Shown: in pieces, positions 25,331 through 33,704 of the stretch
How the letters are laid out: each line of letters opens with the position of its first letter
Numbering within the stretch: position 1 is the first letter of the stretch
Origin: Bradyrhizobiaceae bacterium
GTDB lineage: Bacteria > Pseudomonadota > Alphaproteobacteria > Rhizobiales > Xanthobacteraceae
Direction: 5' to 3'
Length of the DNA: 64,000 nucleotides
NCBI GenBank assembly: GCA_003963435.1
Contig: RXJC01000071.1
Span: 57,510 to 121,509, forward strand
The notes under the pieces: generated by a model
Database searches by the model: none
What the model saw: only the letters and a program-made list of their open reading frames with translations
What the model was told of the DNA's origin: nothing
Made by a program: the position numbers and the translations under genes

Positions 25331-26482
25331 CTAGGATTGCTGCTCTTTCCACCGACGATGCTGCTCACGAAGCGCAGCCTCAGTTGCGGCAAGCTGGCGA
25401 TTGTAGTCCAGTTCGCCGGGGCTTTTGGCAGCCACTTGCCCAGAGACGATAACGAGCCGCCACGCCGCGTACTCGTGAAATGGGTTTAGGCCGATAACGT
25501 TACCGAGCGTGAGGTCACTCGGCGCCGGCGCCAACAACAACCTGGAGAAGGCTGTGATGGCGGCATTCATATCCCAATTCGAAACGAACAGCACCAAGGC
25601 GCACAAGGCAAGCAATGCGACCGGTGCTCCTTTTAACCTAAAAGACTCCGGACGGACTTTACCAATATCGATTCCGCCATTCACCGCGACGAAGGCGGCA
25701 AGCGAGACCGCCGCGTCGTAGTAGCGCTGGAGTACAGTCGGATCGAACACCTCGCGCTGATGGTGCTTCCGAAGGAGCTCTCCCGCTTGTCGACAACTCC
25801 CGTCGTCGATTGGGACACCCCTTACCAGAAGGAACAGGTGCTCATGATCTTCGGTGAACTGATACCTGGCTGCGGCTTTCCAATTGAATGCGGGCATTTC
25901 CGCCTGAACTGGGTGGAATGTCCAGCGCTGGTAGCTGGGATGACGATGGAGTGCTCGCGTCCAGGAAATCGCCTCTGGCGACGTTGTCAGGGTGAAGCGG
26001 CTGCCAGACTTGAGATCGAAAAACCATTGGCGCATGTCCCGAATACGCCGTTGGTCAAATAACCCTTGCTCGATACCTTTGCATACGAGGAGTCTCACGG
26101 CCCTTGTTTCTGTGCTTTTCTCCGAACCGAAGTCGATGAGGCTTGCCTGCGCGGATCGATCCTCGTCATCGCCGTAGAACTCGCAGAATGGGTGGTGGGC
26201 GTTGCCGCCATTGGGATCGACGAACCTGAAGTGCGCTTGCCGGAGAACGGCCCTCGATGCGCGCGATCTTGCGGAGCGAACCACGCGAGCGCCGAACTTA
26301 CCGCACGATGAGCATTGGATGTCGGCGCGGATCGCGTCGCCAGACGCGCTCAGAAGCTCAGCTCCATCTCGTTCCGACGTCGGATTCTGGCCTGTCATCA
26401 ACATCGCGAGCTGGTCCACATCGAGTTCGCGGGCGAATCTGACTGAAAAGGCAGTTGCGGGCATTTTCCCCCCAAAGCACAT
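25331..26482 (-). CDS. Hypothetical protein with Cys/His metal-site pattern and a membrane helix
   Basis: This 383-residue product has no recognised family. Residues 55-105 contain IQCSSCGKFGARVV and, farther on, NAHHPFCEFYGDDED, a CxxC plus HHxxxC arrangement that could hold zinc. Residues about 150-260 form a mixed alpha/beta region with many aromatic residues. Near residue 300 is one hydrophobic helix (APVALLALCALVLFVSNW). Composition is balanced and the opposite-strand ORFs are shadows, so the gene is likely real. It is convergent with the DUF2200 gene and lies downstream of gajB on the same strand (gap 213 bases). Confidence 0.6.
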   Translation of the reverse strand: MCFGGKMPATAFSVRFARELDVDQLAMLMTGQNPTSERDGAELLSASGDAIRADIQCSSCGKFGARVVRSARSRASRAVLRQAHFRFVDPNGGNAHHPFCEFYGDDEDRSAQASLIDFGSEKSTETRAVRLLVCKGIEQGLFDQRRIRDMRQWFFDLKSGSRFTLTTSPEAISWTRALHRHPSYQRWTFHPVQAEMPAFNWKAAARYQFTEDHEHLFLLVRGVPIDDGSCRQAGELLRKHHQREVFDPTVLQRYYDAAVSLAAFVAVNGGIDIGKVRPESFRLKGAPVALLALCALVLFVSNWDMNAAITAFSRLLLAPAPSDLTLGNVIGLNPFHEYAAWRLVIVSGQVAAKSPGELDYNRQLAATEAALREQHRRWKEQQS

Positions 26483-26695
26483 TGATTCTCGTGCGTCGGA
26501 CAGACGAACGATCGACGCAACGGTACACTAAATATCGGCATTGGCTTGAGGACGAGGTCTCATGAACCCCTACATCCGTGCCGGCAAACACCTCGCCGCT
26601 CCCCCGCCCGACGTGCCCAGCCGTCGGCTTTGTTTGCTCCTTCAAGCAACCTTGGATGACCGCAACGGCAACGGCAACACCACTTCGCTCACAGA

Positions 26696-28573
26696 TCACA
26701 CCACAACCACCTCGGCTTCGCCGCTCGCGAACCACTCGCGCTCGACGACCTTGCGCACCAGCTCCTCGGGCGCCTTTGTGTAGCATACGATGGCCAGGCT
26801 CTCCTCCGCCCGACTACAGGTGACATAGAGGAGGCGCCGGGTTCTGTCGTTGCTCGTTTCCGAGCCGGCGGCCAGATTCTTGCGGTCGGTATCGCTGGGC
26901 GGTTCAACACCAAAGAGCTTGTCGTATTTGAACAGGAAGCCCCGCGCCTCCTCGTCACTTATAACTACCATGACTCGCGGAAACTCGAGCCCCTTTACGC
27001 CTTGATGTGTACCAAACGGTGATTTTCCGCTGACGTATTCGTTGTAGGCCTCAATTTGCTCGAAGTTGGTGTTCAGCATCTCGCGCCAGGCCAAGATCTC
27101 TCCGGCCTCTCGCTCCTCACTCTCATCCGAGGAAGTATCGTCCGGCGCCGCAAACGGCGCCAACGCCTCCGGAACATCAAAAAGCCCGCTGGCCGCAACA
27201 TTCTCCAGCACTTCCCGGAACGTCGGCTTGTGCGACGATGCGAACAACGCGAGCAGAGCATCTGCCGCATTCTTTGCAAGCCTGAGCTGCTCGCTGCCCC
27301 CCGATTTGAGAGCGTCCGGAGCGAGCAGAGGTGAAGACTCGCGAACAATGCTTGTGAGGGCAAACGCGTCATTTGACCGCAGCGCTTTGACTGCCGGCAG
27401 CACCTGTCCACTGAAGAAATTCAACGACGGAGACGTTCCTTCGAGAAGCGAGGTCTGAACGCGGCTTTCTCGATAGAGCGGGCGAAACATCTCGGCAAAG
27501 CCGAACCGCACCGCCGCCATATGGTGTTCCAACGTCAGCGTTTTGAAGTTGCGAGGCTGATCTTTCCAGGCTGGATCGCCTGTGACTTCCGCCATTCTAT
27601 CGACGACGTGCTGCTCGACGCGCTGCTTATCGCTGCCGGCTTCCTGAACCGCGAACAACCTGACGTGTCCCTCCGGCTTGTCCTCGCGCCCAATCTGAAC
27701 GACGTCATCCACTTCGCTGCGAATGCGGTTGAGTAGGCGAATGACCCGGTGAGGACACCTATGGTTCATAGCCTTGCGCGGGAAGACCCAGCCGTGCAGG
27801 CCTTGGCCAAGATCGACCTTACCGTCGGCGTAAATGCGCTGCATCGTGTCCCCGAGTAAGCCGAGCCCAAAATGCTCCGCATTGTCACGCTGAACTTTCA
27901 GCAACGCTTCCATGAGGTGACGGTTCGTATCCTGGCTCTCGTCTACCAGCAAAATCGGGTATCGCGAAATCAAGAGGCGCTGAAGCGTGCCTTTTGACGT
28001 GAGAAACTCTGATGTGATGCCGATCACCTCAGCGTGGTTCAACGCGTCTCGGGTCCGATTGTCTCCGGTCGGGCTGTAAACGAACTTCACGATTCCATCG
28101 AGAGCGGCCAGGCGCCGCTTGCGGCTCTCAAGCGACCGGACGTTCTCTTGGTAGGTCTTGGTCGACCGATTCTTCGTACCGGCGACTGTTGTCTCAAGCT
28201 CCGCAATTCGGTTCGTCAATGACGTCCTTACCCAAGACCGGATGTCCTCATTGTGCCCGGATATCAAGGACCAAGCGAAGGCGTGTATCGTCGAGACGTC
28301 AATGCGCGGATCATAGTCCAACCGGCGAAGAATCTCGTCGCAGGCCGCATTGGTGTAGGTGATGACACCGAGCTTTTGCCGGGACAGCGCCAGACGCCGT
28401 CCAGAGCTCTGTCTTATGTGCTTGATAGCCTCAACCAAAGAACGCGTCTTTCCGGAGCCGGCACCGGCAAACAGAAAGAAGCTTCTGGGGTGATCCAAGT
28501 CCAGGCATGTCGCAATGACCCGATCGGCGTCTGAATCGCGATGATCATCGTCGCTGCGCAGATGATCAGGCAT
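26696..28573 (-). CDS. gajB: Gabija-type GajB, UvrD/PcrA-like helicase
   Basis: The protein is 625 residues from the ATG at 28573, which has GGAGG upstream and overlaps the end of gajA; the track start 11 codons earlier lacks this. Superfamily 1 helicase motifs are seen in order: Walker A FAGAGSGKTRS, motif II LLVDESQDTN, motif III LLGDTMQRIY, motif V HQGVKGLEFPRVMVV and motif VI RRLLYVTCSRAEESLAIV. In Gabija systems GajB hydrolyses nucleotides, senses phage DNA replication and works with the GajA nuclease. It is somewhat longer than the best-known GajB (about 490 residues). Confidence 0.85.
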   Translation of the reverse strand: MPDHLRSDDDHRDSDADRVIATCLDLDHPRSFFLFAGAGSGKTRSLVEAIKHIRQSSGRRLALSRQKLGVITYTNAACDEILRRLDYDPRIDVSTIHAFAWSLISGHNEDIRSWVRTSLTNRIAELETTVAGTKNRSTKTYQENVRSLESRKRRLAALDGIVKFVYSPTGDNRTRDALNHAEVIGITSEFLTSKGTLQRLLISRYPILLVDESQDTNRHLMEALLKVQRDNAEHFGLGLLGDTMQRIYADGKVDLGQGLHGWVFPRKAMNHRCPHRVIRLLNRIRSEVDDVVQIGREDKPEGHVRLFAVQEAGSDKQRVEQHVVDRMAEVTGDPAWKDQPRNFKTLTLEHHMAAVRFGFAEMFRPLYRESRVQTSLLEGTSPSLNFFSGQVLPAVKALRSNDAFALTSIVRESSPLLAPDALKSGGSEQLRLAKNAADALLALFASSHKPTFREVLENVAASGLFDVPEALAPFAAPDDTSSDESEEREAGEILAWREMLNTNFEQIEAYNEYVSGKSPFGTHQGVKGLEFPRVMVVISDEEARGFLFKYDKLFGVEPPSDTDRKNLAAGSETSNDRTRRLLYVTCSRAEESLAIVCYTKAPEELVRKVVEREWFASGEAEVVVV

Positions 28574-30908
28574 CTGCAACCTCCGGTTCCGTCGAGAGTA
28601 GTTCAACCTGCTTTCTTCTCAGTTGGTTGTCCAGCCACTCAAGCCCCTCTCCGATGTAGCGCGGGATCTTGAGACTTTCGAAATCCTCCGCCACCAGAAT
28701 ATTCAGTGCAAAAGCTCCTTTGTCCGCGTTGTTTCGGAGGGCCTCGAATAACTGTTCTCCGATCTTTGCTACGTCCGTTGCGCCCGCAATCGCCTCTCGG
28801 AACTTTCGGACCAAGCCCGCGCCTTCCAAGCGCCCGAAGAACGCCATGTTCTCAAACGCGAGCGCATCTTCGAATGTGTAAGGCAGAGCAGTCTGCGCAG
28901 TCGTGGCGGTCTCTGGCCAAACGACCTCGACCGGCGTTTGGTACGCCACGCAGACCTCGTGCATCAGAACACCCGGAAGCCTCTTGATTACGGCTCCATC
29001 CAGCAACTCATCAAGGCTCGATTTCTGCGGCAACCAGGTTTTGAGCGTGTCGTTGTTCGTCGTAAGCCCGGCACCCAGCTTCGGCTGGGCGGCGTGATAG
29101 CTGATCTTCTCTTTGGCCGTTTCTGTTGCAGGAGTCACTTTCCTCTCCTGGGCATCGAGATCCGTGATCACCAATGTGGTGAGCCCTAGGTGATGGACGA
29201 GCGGCTTGAGCCTATGTGCATGGCTACCGCCCACCTCGAGAATGGTGACATACCCCTGGTCCACCCTTGGGAAGCCGCGGCGAATGAAGTGCGGAAGTAA
29301 CACGCGCTCGGCAGTTCCCTCGACAAGGATAAGAGCATCAGCAAAGAATAAATCCGCGTGCTGGGCGCGCAGGTAACGAGCGACAAAGCGCGATGTCTCA
29401 TCCGACTGTCCGAACGCATTGGTGAGGTTCACGACGATAGAGACGGGAACCGCAATGCCGTTCAAGCCCGCAGGAAGGCGCCGGAAGTATCTCAAGCAAT
29501 CATACTGGATTTCGTGGGCGACGTGACTGGAATGCGTGCTGACAATTAGCTGAGTCCTCAGCAAAGTGCTGGAACGTAAATCCTCATGCGCCCGGAGAAC
29601 GTCGTACGCTTTCTTGATAAATACCTGTTGGACTTGCGCGTGCAGGTGCGCTTCCGGCTCTTCAACAAGCACGAGATGCAAGGGCTCGAATTCAGTCGCA
29701 TCGGGGTTACGTGCGGCCTTGCCAACCCGCATCCATGCGTCGCGAAAGCTCATCAGGCGGAAAATCATGGAGATAAGGTTTTGATAGCCGAGGCCGTTGT
29801 TTGCCTCCGGCAACCTCGCGATCGGCACCAATTCGCCGCCTTCGCGCACCACGTCCACTTCGAAGGTAATGGCGGTCTGATGGTTCAGACCGTCTACAGG
29901 GTGTATTCGAGTCGCTACCCGCGGCTTGGGATCCGTGACTCCGGGGTATCCAAGCCCTTCGACCTCCATGAAGGCGGCTTTGAAGCTTTCGGTGAGGCGG
30001 AGGTCGAACGCTTGCTGGGCGGCTTCGATCGCTCGAAGCGCATCCAGATCACTCGCTTCCGGATATTCGGAGGGATCGAGATGCTTTCGATAATAGGCCC
30101 GCAGCTGCTCAGACAGACGTTCTGGTGAGCGTGCCGCAAGACCTTCCTCGTCCTCTCGCTCATTCTGTGTGCCGCCAAATCCTCGCTGAGCGTTGATCTC
30201 GTTTACTCGTATCAGGCCGGCGAGCGGATCACCGTCGAGCGCGGGAACGAGCGGCGCGAGCTGCTGGGGTGCGGCAATCGAGTTCTCTGGCTCGACGAGC
30301 TTCGATGGATCGAGTGGATAGGATCTTACAATTAGATATTGATTTAACCGACGCGTCAGGAAATCCATCATGTCGGCCGGCCAGATTGTAAGGTTCTTCG
30401 GCTCGTCCCCTTCGGATCCTGGCAAAGCCCCGGCGCTAGCCCCTCTTATGGCAGTCGCGTCCGTCATTGCCTGCACGAAGGCCTTGTGAAACTCCACGGG
30501 ATCCTTCGGCTCCAGCCTCAGTCGAACGCCAAGCAAACCTCCGTTCCAATCCAGCGTAGGCACCAGCTTGCTGACGTGGTGGAGTTCGGTTGAAGCGACC
30601 CGTAGCCAAACATCGATCGCCGGGAGGTGCGGTGTCCAGATATCGAGGCTGAGGTTTGGTGCAGTTCCGCCAGCGCGCGCCGCCATCCAATCTGCCCCGA
30701 TCTTGTTCAGCGCGCCCCAATGCACAAGAGTTATGTCGTGGACTTGAAATTGGCGCTGCCTTGGTATGAGAAATCGCCGCATCGCCAGCATTGCCGACGT
30801 CTTGCCGCTGTTATTCGCTCCGACAAAGAGCGTCTTCTCCTCAGCGAGGTCGATCCGGACTGAAAGCAACTTTCTGAAATTTACGATTTCGATGAGACTT
30901 AGATACAT
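28566..30908 (-). CDS. gajA: Gabija-type GajA, OLD-family ATPase with TOPRIM nuclease domain
   Basis: The 780-residue protein has an ABC-type ATPase head: Walker A GANNSGKTS (residues 31-38), the signature-like region NNGLGYQNLIS (about 370), Walker B LVLVEEPEAHLH (about 413) and the H-loop STHSSH (about 457). A TOPRIM domain follows, with ALILVEGTAERVLLPHF (catalytic Glu about 532) and LVITDLDAQE (about 580). This is the class 2 OLD/GajA plan, a nicking endonuclease in Gabija. The usual GajA is near 580 residues, so this one has about 200 extra, mainly after the TOPRIM domain. AGGAGG precedes the ATG; it overlaps gajB by eight bases. Confidence 0.87.
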   Translation of the reverse strand: MYLSLIEIVNFRKLLSVRIDLAEEKTLFVGANNSGKTSAMLAMRRFLIPRQRQFQVHDITLVHWGALNKIGADWMAARAGGTAPNLSLDIWTPHLPAIDVWLRVASTELHHVSKLVPTLDWNGGLLGVRLRLEPKDPVEFHKAFVQAMTDATAIRGASAGALPGSEGDEPKNLTIWPADMMDFLTRRLNQYLIVRSYPLDPSKLVEPENSIAAPQQLAPLVPALDGDPLAGLIRVNEINAQRGFGGTQNEREDEEGLAARSPERLSEQLRAYYRKHLDPSEYPEASDLDALRAIEAAQQAFDLRLTESFKAAFMEVEGLGYPGVTDPKPRVATRIHPVDGLNHQTAITFEVDVVREGGELVPIARLPEANNGLGYQNLISMIFRLMSFRDAWMRVGKAARNPDATEFEPLHLVLVEEPEAHLHAQVQQVFIKKAYDVLRAHEDLRSSTLLRTQLIVSTHSSHVAHEIQYDCLRYFRRLPAGLNGIAVPVSIVVNLTNAFGQSDETSRFVARYLRAQHADLFFADALILVEGTAERVLLPHFIRRGFPRVDQGYVTILEVGGSHAHRLKPLVHHLGLTTLVITDLDAQERKVTPATETAKEKISYHAAQPKLGAGLTTNNDTLKTWLPQKSSLDELLDGAVIKRLPGVLMHEVCVAYQTPVEVVWPETATTAQTALPYTFEDALAFENMAFFGRLEGAGLVRKFREAIAGATDVAKIGEQLFEALRNNADKGAFALNILVAEDFESLKIPRYIGEGLEWLDNQLRRKQVELLSTEPEVADA

Positions 30909-30930
30909 TCCCGCGGGTCCTCCTAAGCGG

Positions 30931-30946
30931 ATCAGAATATTCTGAT
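30931..30946. promoter_or_regulatory. Perfect 16-bp palindrome upstream of gajA
   Basis: ATCAGAATATTCTGAT is its own reverse complement and lies 22 bases before the gajA start codon, just ahead of the ribosome site. A repressor site over the Gabija promoter is a reasonable reading. No regulator gene is adjacent. Confidence 0.5.
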
Positions 30947-31172
30947 GCCTACTATCTAGAATAGGTCAATTCGCTTACGACCCCCGACGAGTTGTGGATA
31001 CGCTACCCACCATCCGCTTTGAATGGCGGGTAGCGTCAGATCATCGAGGAAGAGACCCGCTCTTGGGAGCGCATCCGGTGCTCGCGCGGTGACGTCGCGG
31101 AAAGATTTATCGCTACCCTCACCGCGATGTCGCTCTGACGGGCATCCGAGCTTGCTTGCGGGCATTGCGCGA

Positions 31173-31574
31173 TCACCCGCAGGGCGGGATACCGCTGGCC
31201 CTGGCATTTGCTTCCGATGTCTCTCCCACCTTGAAGCCGCCGCTCCAGATACTGACCGTCGGATCATCTCCCGATTTCGTATAGCAGTAGCGCGCGGAAG
31301 ACTGCGCCAATGAGGCATTTGGGTTGTCGATTGCGTTTCGCAAATTGAGGACCGAGGCGCAGTGCAGCAGGATGTCGGTGATGTCGTCGCTGTGCAGAGA
31401 TGGCACATCCAGGTTTGTGATCATCGTGCGCACGCGTTCATCACGATTATCCGCGCCCGGATTCGCAGTCGGCAGATTGACGGCAGGCGGTTGCCTTGCC
31501 GGCATCGCTTGAGCCTTTTTCGCCTTGTCCTTCGGCTTTGCGGCCTGACCAGCTTTTTTGCGCGAGCCGTTCAC
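31173..31574 (-). CDS. Hypothetical protein downstream of lipoprotein gene
   Basis: The GTG start at 31574 follows AGAGGAGGAACACA, a strong ribosome site placed right after the stop of the lipoprotein frame (13 bases), so the two belong to one operon. The 133-residue product has a lysine/alanine/proline-rich N-terminus (RKKAGQAAKPKDKAKKAQAM), then VRTMITNLDVPSLHSDDITD followed by ILLHCASVLNLRNAI. There is no signal peptide. No family is recognised. Confidence 0.55.
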   Translation of the reverse strand: MNGSRKKAGQAAKPKDKAKKAQAMPARQPPAVNLPTANPGADNRDERVRTMITNLDVPSLHSDDITDILLHCASVLNLRNAIDNPNASLAQSSARYCYTKSGDDPTVSIWSGGFKVGETSEANARASGIPPCG

Positions 31575-31587
31575 TGTGTTCCTCCTC

Positions 31588-32451
31588 TTACGGAATTATG
31601 CGGGTACCACGCAGACCGGCTCTAAGCTGTTGATTGATATGAAACGCCTGCGCCAGCGGCGACAGTGACTTGCCGCCCTTTGCCAGGGGTCCGAAGGTGA
31701 AGACGACTTGATGCGTTCGCTCGCGCCCTGCACTGAACAGGTTTCCAGACGGGTTCACCGTGCCGGTCGTAAACTTCCACGTCGGTGTGATGTCGCCTGA
31801 AATCGTCTCCTTGATCGAGACTGTTTGCGTCAGGACGTTCTTCTCGTCCTTGATCAGCTCGACGTTGTCCGGATCGCTGGCCAGGCCGAGCTTGACGATT
31901 TGAATGCGGGACTCGAGCAGGGGCAGGATCTTCAGATCGATGTCCACCAGTGGCGAGCCCTCTTTGTTTCCGGAAGGATCGCGGCAAGGACGCTCCGCGC
32001 TGTTACGTTGAAAGAGATTTGGCTTGTAGAGCGCTGCGATCGGATAGAAGACGTTGAAGTTGTTCTCGTTCATCGCAACGGCACCGCCGCTGATGCCGCC
32101 TGCGAGACTGAACACCGGCGAGAGTGGAGACACTGGCTCCCAAAGACCGGTCGGATTGACAGTCGAGTTTTCCGAGACCGTCAAGTCCGTCGCAACTTCG
32201 ACACCCCACCCGACGAGAAAGCTGCTGTACACGCGATGATTGGCTCGTTCGCGAGCTTGAGCCAGATCCTATTTTACCGCCAATGTCACCGCGTAGCTCA
32301 ACTCGCAAACGATACTGCGAATGAGCGTCGAATTCATATCCTCGACTTCGCGCGAGCTGGATTTAGGCCAATCCCTTTGGCTTGGAATGTAAGTGCCGCA
32401 GCCGGTCAGCGACAGGCAAGCGGCCCCGAATACGAGGTGCCGCAATCTCAT
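31588..32451 (-). pseudogene. Lipoprotein gene interrupted by one in-frame amber (TAG) codon
   Basis: The N-terminus MRLRHLVFGAACLSLTGCGT is a lipoprotein signal with lipobox LTGC. The frame meets TAG at 32269-32271 after residue 60 and continues open, in the same frame, for another 226 codons (YSSFLVGWGVEVATDLTVSEN...) to TAA at 31588. Both halves have coding-like composition, so a single base change (probably from a Trp or Gln codon) split one 287-codon gene. The second half is beta-rich. The downstream gene keeps a good ribosome site. Loss of function, readthrough or a sequencing error are all possible. Confidence 0.6.
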
Positions 32452-32815
32452 GACAACATCGCCTTTTGCCAGCGAGCCAGTTGGTCACTGGCAAGCCAGG
32501 CTGAAAACAGTCTGAAATCATCCTGCGACGCTCCCAATTCCCATGCGAAGCATTGAAGTGGCGCTACCATGGGTTTTGTGAGCCCGTAGGCACCACCTTA
32601 GGACCGGTCAAATGTGGAGTCTGTCACCGGCGTGCAACAATCCGACAATTTGTGATTGTTTCGGCTATTGGGCTAGCGCCGGACCGGTCACTTCGCCGGG
32701 CAAGAAAACGGCCTCAGCTACACCGGGGATAGGCTGAGGCCGTGGGGATGCTTGGTGGCTGAACGAGAAGCCAGGTCAGAATGCCTCGGGGCCTGGCTCG
32801 GTCCCCGGCGCTTGG
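32452..32815 (+). other. Intergenic stretch downstream of cspA
   Basis: Apart from the terminator at 32705-32742 nothing is recognised. The stretch separates the broken cspA from the lipoprotein/hypothetical operon, both on the minus strand, and should hold the promoter of the latter. Confidence 0.5.
32705..32742 (-). terminator. Rho-independent terminator of cspA
   Basis: CGGCCTCAGC and GCTGAGGCCG form a perfect 10-base-pair stem with a 14-base loop. On the minus strand the stem is followed by TTTTCTT, as expected for intrinsic termination downstream of the minus-strand cspA remnant. Confidence 0.75.
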
Positions 32816-32999
32816 TCAGCCAATGCGCAGGTTTTCCGCGCTCATCTTGCCTGAACGTCCGGCTTTCACCTCGTAGCTGACCCGGGCGCCTTCCGCGAGG
32901 CCGGTGTAGCCGGCCTTCTCGACGGCACTGATGTGCACGAAGACGTCGGCTCCTCCATCCTTTGGTCGCGTTGAACCACTTCACGGTACCGATTGCCAC
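32816..32999 (-). pseudogene. cspA: Cold-shock protein gene (cspA) with internal deletion and frameshift
   Basis: The minus strand begins GTG with GGAG upstream and reads MAIGTVKWFNATKG, the N-terminus of CspA. The next expected residues (YGFI and so on, RNP1) are missing, and the frame shifts to DGGADVFVHISAVEKAGYTG followed by LAEGARVSYEVKAGRSGKMS, which ends at TGA 32816. About six codons around RNA-binding motif RNP1 are gone, so the product would be out of frame. The promoter region and terminator remain. The upstream region is duplicated at 22830. Confidence 0.75.
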
Positions 33000-33060
33000 T
33001 GCAATATCTCCAAAATGAACTCGCGCGGTCTATCGAAGAGCGCCGCCCCGGCTCTCACGT

Positions 33061-33423
33061 CTATGCTAGGCGCCCTTTACGCGGGCTCAATCTCTTGCGG
33101 CGGAGACGGTTCCTGCGCGCGATCGCGCGCGGCGGCGCAGTCACCAAAGGCGTCCTCTCGCCTTCGGGCCGCTGCCCGGTCTTCGGCTCAGCTCGGCCTC
33201 GCGCACCATCCCGATCCAGTTGCTCGAGGGTCTGAAGAAGCTGCCTGCCCTCCGCGGTGATGATCCAACACCCCGCCTCACGCTCGATCAGCCTTTGCCC
33301 GAATATATCGAGCTCGGGTGCGCGGCTGGCGATGCGCGTCATGCGCGCAGGCCACTCCGGCCAGCTGCTGTAATAGAGGGCCAGGTGCTGCTTGACGACT
33401 TCGATATGGTCCAGCTGCGCGCG
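33061..33423 (-). pseudogene. 5'-truncated winged-helix gene, relative of 20597-21013
   Basis: The open frame follows a TGA and reads HIEVVKQHLALYYSSWPEWP, then RIASRAPELDIFGQRLIERE and WIITAEGRQLLQTLEQL. It aligns by eye with residues 24-80 of the protein at 20597-21013. The first 20 or so residues of the relative are absent, and no good start codon is present apart from ATG 33342, which would remove most of the helix-turn-helix. It therefore looks like a truncated copy. Its tail runs into the cspA promoter repeat. Confidence 0.5.
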
Positions 33424-33704
33424 TCAGCGAGAAGCGGGACATAAGATATCGCCCCTCCTCGGCTCCCAAGCGTCGGCGACGCCGTCGCAGGACGACGACC
33501 TGAAAGCAGTCGATGTAACGCCAATCAAGCGTCGCAGGGCCGCCAAAGCGTAGTTCTGCGCCGTCTGAACGAGCCCCGAAGCCCTCCGATGGCAGCTTGC
33601 TCGTGCCTACAACAACCCAACTTGCCGCCCACGTCGCTAGCCATTGGCGGATTGTTGAAAGCGGCGACAACTACGCCGCAATGTAATTGTTCCCTATTTG
33701 TTCT
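33424..33704 (+). other. Intergenic stretch upstream of the SIS-HAD cassette
   Basis: This stretch holds the right repeat core (33646-33719) and the LexA-type box (33689-33703). The ORFs at 33278-33670 and 33525-33770 on the minus strand are arginine-rich shadows. Confidence 0.45.
33689..33703. promoter_or_regulatory. LexA-type SOS box (GTTC-N7-GTTC)
   Basis: GTTCCCTATTTGTTC matches the alphaproteobacterial LexA site GTTC-N7-GTTC (GAAC-N7-GAAC on the other strand). It ends one base before the ATG at 33705 of the SIS-HAD gene. It could also control the minus-strand winged-helix remnant. A second intact box is at 41386-41400. Confidence 0.6.
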
